Below, one piece after another: positions 20,871-25,789 of a DNA stretch of 25,789 nt (positions within the stretch are counted from its first letter, which is position 1; the number at the start of each line of letters is the position of its first letter). The notes under the pieces are model-generated. The model ran no database searches. It had not been told where the DNA came from and saw only the letters and a list, made by a program, of their open reading frames with translations. The stretch comes from a virus, in the IMG/VR virus record IMGVR_UViG_3300040801_003173, positions 1-25,789 of that record; one strand, 5' to 3'. Both the position numbers and the translations under genes were made by a program.

Positions 20871-20990
20871 CTATCTCCTCACAAATCTTTCAATTTTGTT
20901 CTTTTTCTCAATAGTATCAAATACTGCTTCATATATCTCAGAGTATCTTGGGTCAGCTTTACATTGTGGACAACTGCAAAATTTAGTCAC
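20871..20990 (-). CDS. Small Cys-cluster protein (39 aa)
   Basis: 39 residues from GTG 20990 (MTKFCSCPQCKADPRYSEIY start), overlapping the stop of the gene upstream. CSCPQC gives three closely spaced Cys residues, suited to metal binding; the rest is a helix (EAVFDTIEKKNKIERF). A longer version in the same frame starts further upstream but overlaps the previous gene entirely. Ends 3 nt before the TRAM start. Confidence 0.55.
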   Translation of the reverse strand: MTKFCSCPQCKADPRYSEIYEAVFDTIEKKNKIERFVRR

Positions 20991-21123
20991 TGTTATACAA
21001 CTCTTCAATTTCTTTTTTAGTGAATTCTTTTTTCCAATGATAACAACTATTTTCTTGTGGATAAAAAAAATCACCACCCTTACCTTCCATCTCAATTTGA
21101 CATACTGGACATTTATTAGTCAT
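20983..21123 (-). CDS. Small zinc-binding protein (46 aa)
   Basis: 46 residues (MTNKCPVCQIEMEGKGGDFF start). CPVC and a later SCYHWKKEF supply CxxC plus Cys/His ligands, with an acidic helix (TKKEIEELYNSD) to end. The ATG overlaps the stop of the Tad2-like gene (TAATG), so it is coupled to it. Accessory zinc module, no family assigned. Confidence 0.65.
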   Translation of the reverse strand: MTNKCPVCQIEMEGKGGDFFYPQENSCYHWKKEFTKKEIEELYNSD

Positions 21124-21509
21124 TATAAATCACCAAATCTTTTATTGATTATCTCTTCCAATTGCTTCTGTGCTTTGTCTATCATATGCCACCCTTTGAT
21201 ATCTTCAAGTATCTTGTCTCTGCATTTCTTGACATCTTCTTCAGTATAACCATCTGAATCGCCAGGGACAACTGCATTATGGAAATTATCGGTCAAGTTC
21301 CAGTTATCCTCTTTTTCATAAATCATCCAGTCAGTTGCTTCAAAATCTCGGATATTAAATACTGAGGAAGCATCCATAAATACGCAATCTCCTTTGTTTG
21401 CATCCCAAGATTTACATCTAACTTTCTTACCTCCTTTCATCTGTTCAACTGCCCACATGAATGTGCCTTTTTCAAAAGGTCTTTTTTCTTCTTCAGATAT
21501 AAAATCCAT
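21123..21509 (-). CDS. Tad2-like (DUF2829) protein, possible anti-Thoeris factor
   Basis: 128 residues from ATG 21509, 9 nt after GGAGG. Residues ~17-65 fit the DUF2829/Tad2 pattern: TFMWAVEQMKGGKKVRCKSWD at the start (F-x-x-A-(x)5-GKKVR-x-x-W) and FEATDWMIYEKEDNW at the end (A-x-DW-x-I). Tad2 proteins of other viruses sequester the cyclic ADP-ribose signal of the Thoeris defence system. A ~65-residue helical extension (EEDVKKCRDKILEDIKGWHM onward) is extra. Assigned by motif only; binding residues cannot be checked here. Confidence 0.65.
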   Translation of the reverse strand: MDFISEEEKRPFEKGTFMWAVEQMKGGKKVRCKSWDANKGDCVFMDASSVFNIRDFEATDWMIYEKEDNWNLTDNFHNAVVPGDSDGYTEEDVKKCRDKILEDIKGWHMIDKAQKQLEEIINKRFGDL

Positions 21510-21510
21510 C

Positions 21511-21630
21511 TTAATCATCCTCCAGTCCAAGTTCTTTTTTAAGAATACTTTTTAATGACTCATTAATTTCTTCAAGTGAATTTGTAATTCTGTGCAAATA
21601 TCTCTCTAACATTTCATCATTTATTTCCAT
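21511..21630 (-). CDS. Small helical protein (39 aa)
   Basis: 39 residues (MEINDEMLERYLHRITNSLE start), an acidic amphipathic helix over its whole length. AAGGAGG stands 9 nt before ATG 21630. It ends just ahead of the Tad2-like start and may be its partner; no family recognised. Confidence 0.6.
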   Translation of the reverse strand: MEINDEMLERYLHRITNSLEEINESLKSILKKELGLEDD

Positions 21631-21715
21631 CTTCTTCAACCTCCTTAAACCCATAAGTAACCGCAGCTATCTTTAACTGCTCCTCTGGTGTTTGCCATAT
21701 CTCGCTCCATTCCAT
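21617..21715 (-). CDS. Small protein (32 aa)
   Basis: 32 residues (MEWSEIWQTPEEQLKIAAVT start), overlapping the next gene's ATG by a few bases; its end encodes the next gene's Shine-Dalgarno. Weak evidence for its own ribosome site. Unknown. Confidence 0.45.
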   Translation of the reverse strand: MEWSEIWQTPEEQLKIAAVTYGFKEVEEDGNK

Positions 21716-21719
21716 TTTT

Positions 21720-22295
21720 TTAACCATTAATCAATCTTATTATCCCTTGAGGTCTTGCTAACTTTCTTGCATAACATACATAATTAGCAAACCCTAAGGT
21801 AGGATGTCTTTTAACAGGATAACCTCTCAGGACCACGTCTGCTACAAATCCACAAAGATAAGCATTTAATTCGTATATCGCTATAAAGAAATAAAAGTCG
21901 CTTGGGTGTTCGTTTATCTGCCTTTCAGTTATCCTAAAACAAGAAGTAAAGTCCCATTTTAATGGATAACTTGAATATTTCCCAGTCTTAACATCAATAG
22001 TCTTATCTTTCTTGTCTATCTTTATCTTAAAATCAAAAGTATCACCTTGACCAGTTACTTCGTTTGTTTGATATTTTACGCCTTGAGAATCTAACCAGTC
22101 GGCAAAAATTAACTCGCCTATGTTACCTATTGTTTTATTTTCTAGTTCATTTGTATTAAACCTAGAAGTAAGACCGTTATTCTGAGCATTAAGTATGTCT
22201 TCTTTAGCTTTCTCCTCAGCTTTCTGTTTTATCTCTTCAGAAATAGGTATCTCAATCAAATTCTCTCTCCAGCTTAAATCAAATAAATCTTCCAT
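21720..22295 (-). CDS. PD-(D/E)XK-family nuclease-like protein
   Basis: 191 residues from ATG 22295 (MEDLFDLSWRENLIEIPISE start). The core GNIGELIFADWLDSQGVKYQ, GDTFDFKIKI and KTIDVKTGKY gives the Glu, Asp and Asp-x-Lys of a restriction-endonuclease-like site in the right order; FRITERQINEHPSDFYFFIA follows, as in many such enzymes. It may be a DNA nuclease, a Holliday-junction or host-DNA degrading enzyme; the substrate is unknown. Overlaps the 61-residue gene upstream. Confidence 0.7.
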   Translation of the reverse strand: MEDLFDLSWRENLIEIPISEEIKQKAEEKAKEDILNAQNNGLTSRFNTNELENKTIGNIGELIFADWLDSQGVKYQTNEVTGQGDTFDFKIKIDKKDKTIDVKTGKYSSYPLKWDFTSCFRITERQINEHPSDFYFFIAIYELNAYLCGFVADVVLRGYPVKRHPTLGFANYVCYARKLARPQGIIRLING

Positions 22296-22464
22296 TCTCA
22301 AATTTACCGATAGATTCCCCACCGTTTAATTTATCTATAACCAAAGGTTCAAGACGTGCTATCTCTGCAGAATAATACATAGCCTTATTTTCATGGTACT
22401 GCTTTAAGATCCTTGCTGCAGATAAAGCTTTATGTTCGCTTGACCTCTCTTTTTTTATTGTCAT
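22279..22464 (-). CDS. Small helical protein (61 aa), promoter-proximal
   Basis: 61 residues (MTIKKERSSEHKALSAARIL start): a long basic helix, then EIARLEPLVIDKL and a short tail. ATG 22464 lies at leaderless distance from a TATA-like sequence at 22485-22498. First gene of the run that includes the nuclease and the Tad2-like protein. Family unknown. Confidence 0.6.
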   Translation of the reverse strand: MTIKKERSSEHKALSAARILKQYHENKAMYYSAEIARLEPLVIDKLNGGESIGKFENGRFI

Positions 22465-22484
22465 CTTAAATCTTTATAGATATA

Positions 22485-22498
22485 CATATATTTATATC
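22485..22498 (-). promoter_or_regulatory. TATA promoter for the nuclease/Tad2-like run
   Basis: Minus strand GATATAAATATATG about 27 nt before ATG 22464, which has no Shine-Dalgarno. Confidence 0.5.
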
Positions 22499-22505
22499 TT
22501 TGCAT

Positions 22506-22706
22506 TTACCCAAAAAAGCCCACTCCTTCCTGCTGCAAGCTTTCTTTCTTTGTTTCTACCTTCTTTTGCATGGCTTCTTGATACATTTTATCTTTATCCA
22601 TAAGTTCTGCAGGATTCTTAATATAATAACAAACAAGACCACAGAATCTGTTTCCTGCAGGCATTGAACCGTTACATACCGGGCATTTACCATTTTCAAA
22701 GCTCAT
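22506..22706 (-). CDS. Zinc-finger-like protein (66 aa)
   Basis: 66 residues from ATG 22706 (MSFENGKCPVCNGSMPAGNR start). CPVC and NRFCGLVCYYI supply two Cys pairs, a treble-clef-like arrangement; the remainder is a charged helix. Starts inside the end of the winged-helix-like gene. Probably nucleic-acid or protein binding. Confidence 0.65.
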   Translation of the reverse strand: MSFENGKCPVCNGSMPAGNRFCGLVCYYIKNPAELMDKDKMYQEAMQKKVETKKESLQQEGVGFFG

Positions 22707-23088
22707 GTTTATCACACCGTCTAATATATAGCCTATTACCGTCTTTATTGATATATCTTAGATTTACACGTTTCTTCTGCTTAAGATAATTCAAGTCACG
22801 TCTTAAGGTTTTCCTGCATATAACCAGGCCTTTTTGTTTTAATCTTCTATAAAAAGTTTCAAAACTTGGCTCATCAGGAAGGCTTTTTATTATAAAATTG
22901 TGTCTTTCCGCCATTACTTTAGAGATATAGTGGTTGTGAAATCTTATATGTTCTATTTTTGGAACAGTGTCTATCTTTGCTTCTTTTTCTACAAACTCAA
23001 TATTTGTCTGTCCTTCAAGATAACTTAAGATATGTCCTATCTGGCCAGCACTTGCACCCCGAATGTTTATTTCTATCAAATCAATCAC
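22696..23088 (-). CDS. Winged-helix-like DNA-binding protein
   Basis: 130 residues from GTG 23088, which overlaps the stop of the secreted-peptide gene (GTGA). The C-terminal half looks like a winged helix: SFETFYRRLKQKGLVICRKT, LRRDLNYLKQKKRV and the wing NLRYINKDGNRLYI. The N-terminal half is not recognised. Likely a transcription regulator for this early region. Confidence 0.6.
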   Translation of the reverse strand: MIDLIEINIRGASAGQIGHILSYLEGQTNIEFVEKEAKIDTVPKIEHIRFHNHYISKVMAERHNFIIKSLPDEPSFETFYRRLKQKGLVICRKTLRRDLNYLKQKKRVNLRYINKDGNRLYIRRCDKHEL

Positions 23089-23288
23089 CCCAAACAATTT
23101 AATGTTTTTGTATCGTTGTTTTCAGTTACACAGCAATCCCCTAAACATTGACCAGGATCTAAAATTATAATTTCTGGTTCTATGGTTAGCTTTGTCTCTA
23201 CTGTTTGGCTTTGTGCCAAAGATATAACGCTCATAAAAAATATTATAAACGAAATCACTAACACTATTATCTCAACTTTCCCGTACAT
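23085..23288 (-). CDS. Secreted or membrane-anchored Cys-rich peptide
   Basis: 67 residues from ATG 23288 (a GTG 6 nt earlier is possible); the GAGGTGA ribosome site overlaps the stop of the GIY-YIG gene, which supports this start over one at 23366. Residues 5-25 are a strong hydrophobic segment (VEIIVLVISFIIFFMSVISL) cut or anchored near LAQSQ. The exported part is about 42 residues, with QCLGDCCVTENN and NCLG giving four Cys suited to disulfides. Function unknown; acting at the cell surface is inferred. Confidence 0.65.
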   Translation of the reverse strand: MYGKVEIIVLVISFIIFFMSVISLAQSQTVETKLTIEPEIIILDPGQCLGDCCVTENNDTKTLNCLG

Positions 23289-23304
23289 CTTCACTTTTTT
23301 CACC

Positions 23305-23733
23305 TCAAAAACTTTCGTAACCCTTTTTATCAAAAGGCATAAAATATCTTTTATCTTTATCATCAATATGTCTTAAAATAATCATTTGAAGAGGTTTATA
23401 TTCTATCAAATAATTATCATCACTTGCAATTAAATCTTTTTTCTGATTTTTATTCATAGATTTTACTTTATGCTCAAATATTAAAGAATCATATTCAGTC
23501 CCTACAACATAAGTAACAAACACAATTATTTTTTTAGAGTCTTTAAAATTCTTATTTAGAAATTTTGAATTTATCCCTTTAATATGCTCTTTAAATCTTC
23601 TTACAAGATTATCAGTCTGACCTGTATAATATATTTTTCTATGACCATAAAATTTGCTTTTGCTACCTCTATTGTCTATCTCTAAAATATAAACATATCT
23701 GATCTTAACTTCATCACAATTATTATGATTCAT
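23305..23733 (-). CDS. GIY-YIG endonuclease
   Basis: 142 residues from ATG 23733. YVYILEI near residue 14 and KIYYTGQTDNLVRRFKEHIKG near 33-53 are the GIY and YIG motifs with the catalytic Arg, and the conserved Glu probably follows in SLIFEHKVKSMNKNQK. The C-terminus is short and basic. Such single-domain enzymes are often mobile (homing) nucleases or repair factors. It is the third mobile-type endonuclease in the window. Confidence 0.8.
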   Translation of the reverse strand: MNHNNCDEVKIRYVYILEIDNRGSKSKFYGHRKIYYTGQTDNLVRRFKEHIKGINSKFLNKNFKDSKKIIVFVTYVVGTEYDSLIFEHKVKSMNKNQKKDLIASDDNYLIEYKPLQMIILRHIDDKDKRYFMPFDKKGYESF

Positions 23734-24124
23734 TTTTCTCACCCATTAATTTAACAAGCTGCTTAAATTTATGTAATGAATATCTCTTCTTATACTCATT
23801 ATTAAAACGATTACATAGTGGTTGCCATTCTTTGCCTTCAGAAATCCATGTTTTTACAGTAGATAAGAATCTTTTTTCTGATTGAGTTAATTCATTCTGA
23901 ATCTCATCATTTCTTAAATTAATCATTGAAATTTCATTTTTAAGATTTTTTATCTCTTTTTCTTTTATCATTATCTCTGCTTCTTTCTCTGAAACACTTT
24001 GAAATTCAGACCGATATTTATTCACAACCCACTCAGAAAAATTAAATCCAAATTTGTCTCTCCTTTTTTTAATATCATCAAACATATCAAGATCTATGCT
24101 TATTATTTTAGAGGTTTTTACCAT
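23723..24124 (-). CDS. RHH-like DNA-binding protein with coiled coil
   Basis: 133 residues from ATG 24124. Residues 3-40 look like a ribbon-helix-helix (KIISIDLDMFDDIKKRRDKF, then GFNFSEWVVNKYRSEF). A coiled coil follows (EKEAEIMIKEKEIKNLKNEI onward), then a basic C-terminal part (NRFNNEYKKRYSLHKFKQLV). Probably a dimeric DNA-binding regulator near the early promoter region; its start overlaps the end of the 58-residue gene. Confidence 0.62.
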   Translation of the reverse strand: MVKTSKIISIDLDMFDDIKKRRDKFGFNFSEWVVNKYRSEFQSVSEKEAEIMIKEKEIKNLKNEISMINLRNDEIQNELTQSEKRFLSTVKTWISEGKEWQPLCNRFNNEYKKRYSLHKFKQLVKLMGEKNES

Positions 24125-24284
24125 TTTCTCTCTCACCTTGTCTTATACTTATTATAGCCCTTTTACCAATCCTATAATTACTTCCATTATCTAAGTCTAA
24201 ACTAATAAAAAAATCATCTTCAGAAGTAATTTTTCCTTTTAAGAGCCTTTCCTTGTCTCCATCTTGGTATAATATTTTATCCAT
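24108..24284 (-). CDS. Small protein (58 aa), first gene after early promoter region
   Basis: 58 residues (MDKILYQDGDKERLLKGKIT start) with alternating strands (DDFFISLDLDNGSNYRIG, RAIISIRQ), like a small beta-barrel. It lies directly downstream of a TATA promoter and overlaps the RHH gene. Weak Shine-Dalgarno (AAGG). Family unknown; may be a regulator. Confidence 0.6.
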   Translation of the reverse strand: MDKILYQDGDKERLLKGKITSEDDFFISLDLDNGSNYRIGKRAIISIRQGERENGKNL

Positions 24285-24534
24285 TTTTCTTGCCTTATCT
24301 CAATTTTTGTAAATATACGCATTTCTATGTAGAAGGTAATATATAAAAGTTTCTTTTTTACATATATACGATTTGGCAGTTTGTATATAGTTTATCACTA
24401 AAGCCTATTCTTTAATATGTATACTCCAGTCCTATATATATACTATATATATATGAAAAAAACCCATTAATATAAAATAGGATATAGTGACTTTATATAT
24501 ATTATTACCGCAATCATATATATGGTTTTAGAAT
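24285..24534 (-). promoter_or_regulatory. AT-rich promoter region between two operons
   Basis: About 250 nt without a convincing gene. The minus strand has a TATA box ACTTTTATATATTACC (about 24340-24355) for the 24284 gene, with a predicted start near 24322. Several further TATATA runs at 24425-24530 could serve as alternative promoters or an AT-rich unwinding element. No iterons were seen. Confidence 0.5.
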
Positions 24535-24580
24535 TAAGAAAAAGATGGCTCTCCAAACCACAAATCTAGCCTGAAGAGCC
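24535..24580 (-). terminator. Terminator of the lysis-like cassette
   Basis: Minus strand: GGCTCT (24575-24580) pairs with AGAGCC (24547-24552), extended by further G-U, C-G and A-T pairs to about 11 bp, then ATCTTTTTCTT. A second 7-bp inverted repeat, ATTTCTA/TAGAAAT (24594-24600 and 24615-24621), lies just after the holin-like stop codon. Confidence 0.7.
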
Positions 24581-24623
24581 AAAGGGTTACTTAATTTCTA
24601 CCGTCGGGGTGACATAGAAATGA

Positions 24624-24839
24624 TTATTTGTTGTTATTTACCCACTTTCTCCCGAAATTTATCAGGATCGAGCCTACAGCAACAGCTATAGGAGTGTATT
24701 CCCCAATCTCAAGGACTTTAAGAAAATCCCCAAGATATACAAGAACAGCTCCTCCTGCAGCTATACCTGCACCTTTTAGCACTTTCTTTGCATCTTCCCA
24801 GGTGAAACTTCCTGCTGGGCTTGTGTATTGTTTTACCAT
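24624..24839 (-). CDS. Holin-like small membrane protein
   Basis: 71 residues (MVKQYTSPAGSFTWEDAKKV start) behind AAGGAGGGATAAAC. Two weakly hydrophobic helices, GAGIAAGGAVLVYLGDFLKV and YTPIAVAVGSILINFG, with a basic tail (RKWVNNNK), fit a small holin. It is the last gene of the cassette that begins with the papain-like peptidase, which supports a lysis role, though other small membrane roles are possible. Confidence 0.6.
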   Translation of the reverse strand: MVKQYTSPAGSFTWEDAKKVLKGAGIAAGGAVLVYLGDFLKVLEIGEYTPIAVAVGSILINFGRKWVNNNK

Positions 24840-24851
24840 GTTTATCCCTCC

Positions 24852-24986
24852 TTAGATTAATATAAGCGTAATAGTAAGTATTGCAGCAATAAATAACCAG
24901 ACTGGATATTCTTTTGCTTTCTTCTTTACTTTTTCAAACCTGCTTAATCTGATATTATCAAGCCTGTGGTCATACGTTATTATCAT
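24852..24986 (-). CDS. Tail-anchored small membrane protein (44 aa)
   Basis: 44 residues (MIITYDHRLDNIRLSRFEKV start): a basic amphipathic N-terminus (KVKKKAKEYP) and a C-terminal membrane helix (VWLFIAAILTITLILI). Starts within the end of the 24970-25260 gene and ends before the holin-like gene's ribosome site. Could be an antiholin or spanin-like partner; this is inferred from context. Confidence 0.6.
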   Translation of the reverse strand: MIITYDHRLDNIRLSRFEKVKKKAKEYPVWLFIAAILTITLILI

Positions 24987-25260
24987 ACTTACTCACGTAA
25001 TTATAATGGTCGATTAAATTATCTATAGATTCAGCCAAAGCAAATACAACCGAATCTGTCTCAGAGTTAAGGTTTCTGTTCTTACCTCTGTATTTACAGT
25101 ATAATTCAACCAATCCATGTAATTTATCTTTGTAATATACTTCTTGATGATCCTTTGTAAGGATATGATACATCTTTCTGAAATGTTTTTCTGCTTGTTT
25201 TTTAAAAACCACGTCATACATATCCTCTAAACTGACTTTATAATGTCGAGCATGGCCCAT
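24970..25260 (-). CDS. Unknown helical protein (96 aa)
   Basis: 96 residues from ATG 25260, overlapping the stop of the Cys-rich gene upstream (TGATG), with GGGGAT as a weak ribosome site. Mostly helical and basic (MGHARHYKVSLEDMYDVVF, KKQAEKHFRKMYHILTKDH, then LAESIDNLIDHYNY). No family recognised. Part of the coupled cassette between peptidase and holin-like gene. Confidence 0.6.
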   Translation of the reverse strand: MGHARHYKVSLEDMYDVVFKKQAEKHFRKMYHILTKDHQEVYYKDKLHGLVELYCKYRGKNRNLNSETDSVVFALAESIDNLIDHYNYVSKYDNNV

Positions 25261-25448
25261 CAATATCCCCTGCAATACTCATGGTTTCCTTTCTTTTGAT
25301 AATATATACAGGTATTATCGCTTAATGCACAATATTGTCTTCCGTTCTTATCTTGTGACCGGTAATGATATATACCGTTTACAAAACATCTTCCGAGCTT
25401 AGCGTCTGCTTCTTTAATTATTTTGTTGATTGTTGTATATTGCTTCAT
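25260..25448 (-). CDS. Small Cys-rich protein (62 aa)
   Basis: 62 residues (MKQYTTINKIIKEADAKLGR start) with Cys residues at GRCFVNG, QYCALSDNTCIYYQ and EYCRGY; the spacing would allow two disulfides or one metal site. No signal peptide. ATGA overlap with the preceding zinc protein. Function unknown. Confidence 0.6.
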   Translation of the reverse strand: MKQYTTINKIIKEADAKLGRCFVNGIYHYRSQDKNGRQYCALSDNTCIYYQKKGNHEYCRGY

Positions 25449-25546
25449 TTGAATTTTCTCGCTGCTTTATGCCAACAAATATCACACATTTGTTCATCTG
25501 AACGACAAGTATTGCCACAGATAGGGCAACACCTGCTAAATATCAC
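25445..25546 (-). CDS. Tiny zinc-ribbon protein (33 aa)
   Basis: 33 residues from GTG 25546 (MIFSRCCPICGNTCRSDEQM start): CPIC and CDIC pairs about 15 residues apart make a minimal zinc ribbon, followed by WHKAARKFK. It begins just after the peptidase stop and ends in an ATGA overlap. Confidence 0.6.
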   Translation of the reverse strand: MIFSRCCPICGNTCRSDEQMCDICWHKAARKFK

Positions 25547-25549
25547 TTA

Positions 25550-25789
25550 TTATCCCTCATAAAGTTTAATTACATAAATATCATAGATGACATCTTTGTC
25601 TTCTATCATCTTATAGGGCATATAAGCATGGCCCTTGTCAGCCCAATACTTGCTCCAGGAGTTACGAACTTTTAACTCTTCTGTTAGGTCGTTTGCTTCT
25701 ACTATTGCCATGGCATGACCAAATCTTGGGCTTCCTGTGGCTTCCATGACATTATCTTTAGGACTAATCATTCCGTCATACATTCTACA
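25550..25789 (-). CDS. Papain-like cysteine peptidase, C-terminal part (runs off right edge)
   Basis: The frame is open to the right edge; 79 codons are visible, so the true start and the catalytic Cys lie outside. The visible part has the late papain (C1) signatures: RFGHAMAIVEAND with the catalytic His and KVRNSWSKYWADKGHAYMPY with the Asn-Ser-Trp and Gly-x-x-Tyr pattern. It might degrade an archaeal cell-wall or S-layer component for lysis or entry, as other cysteine-fold viral endolysins do; this is inferred. First gene of the cassette ending in the holin-like protein. Confidence 0.75.
   Translation of the reverse strand, partial: CRMYDGMISPKDNVMEATGSPRFGHAMAIVEANDLTEELKVRNSWSKYWADKGHAYMPYKMIEDKDVIYDIYVIKLYEG

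Noticed and set aside
24284-24322. Leaderless 27-codon frame starting at ATG 24322
   Set aside because: Distance to the TATA box is right, but the product overlaps the 58-residue gene in another frame and shows no protein-like pattern.
24400-24540. Replication origin in the TATATA-rich gap
   Set aside because: AT-richness alone; no iterons, no replication initiator gene nearby, and promoters explain the pattern.
24541-24621. tRNA-like or small structured RNA gene
   Set aside because: No cloverleaf or anticodon arm; a hairpin followed by a T-tract right after a stop codon is better read as a terminator.
1-25789. CRISPR array or tRNA attachment site
   Set aside because: No regularly spaced repeats and no tRNA end or direct repeat pair that would mark att sites was seen.

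Overview
This window looks like part of the genome of a tailed (HK97-fold, Caudoviricetes-type) virus or provirus, most probably of an archaeon. Every gene I can support is on the minus strand, so the map runs right to left. The archaeal assignment is an inference from four things: TATA boxes, in one case with a BRE-like CGAAAC, about 25 nt ahead of genes with no Shine-Dalgarno (leaderless starts); a stand-alone TRAM-domain protein; heavy use of AGA/AGG and ATA codons; and a secreted fibre rich in N-glycosylation sequons. No tRNA, rRNA, CRISPR array or polymerase gene was seen.

Right end to about 24.5 kb: a cassette with a papain-like cysteine peptidase (running off the edge), small Cys-rich proteins, a tail-anchored protein and a holin-like protein, closed by a hairpin plus T-tract. 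I read it as a possible lysis module. From 24.3 to about 15 kb is a dense early or accessory region: more than 30 small overlapping genes joined by ATGA or TAATG junctions. Recognisable ones are an RHH protein, a GIY-YIG endonuclease, a secreted Cys-rich peptide, a winged-helix-like protein, a PD-(D/E)XK-like nuclease, a Tad2-like (DUF2829) anti-Thoeris candidate, TRAM, HIRAN, a SWIM-like finger, several zinc ribbons, a Dam-family methyltransferase and an AbrB-like protein. At 15.2-13.9 kb is a ParB-methyltransferase fusion.

From 13.8 kb leftward is the packaging and head module in classical order: small terminase, large terminase, (HTH, HNH endonuclease and a frameshifted Cys-cluster gene), two unknown proteins, portal-MuF fusion, prohead protease with a nested in-frame scaffold, major capsid protein, small decoration-like proteins and a very large tail-fibre-like protein with a signal peptide that runs off the left edge.

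The most striking structure is in the large terminase. An intein of about 311 residues interrupts the Walker A motif, and a NUMOD4-HNH homing endonuclease is encoded within it in a different reading frame. The intein frame stays open for about 200 codons straight through the endonuclease gene. Other points of interest are the nested scaffold start, a Cys-cluster gene whose two halves meet across a UAG codon by a +1 shift, the secreted fibre with sequons only in its first two thirds, a 13-nt promoter motif repeated ahead of three late genes, and twin 16-bp palindromes at the end of the small terminase gene.
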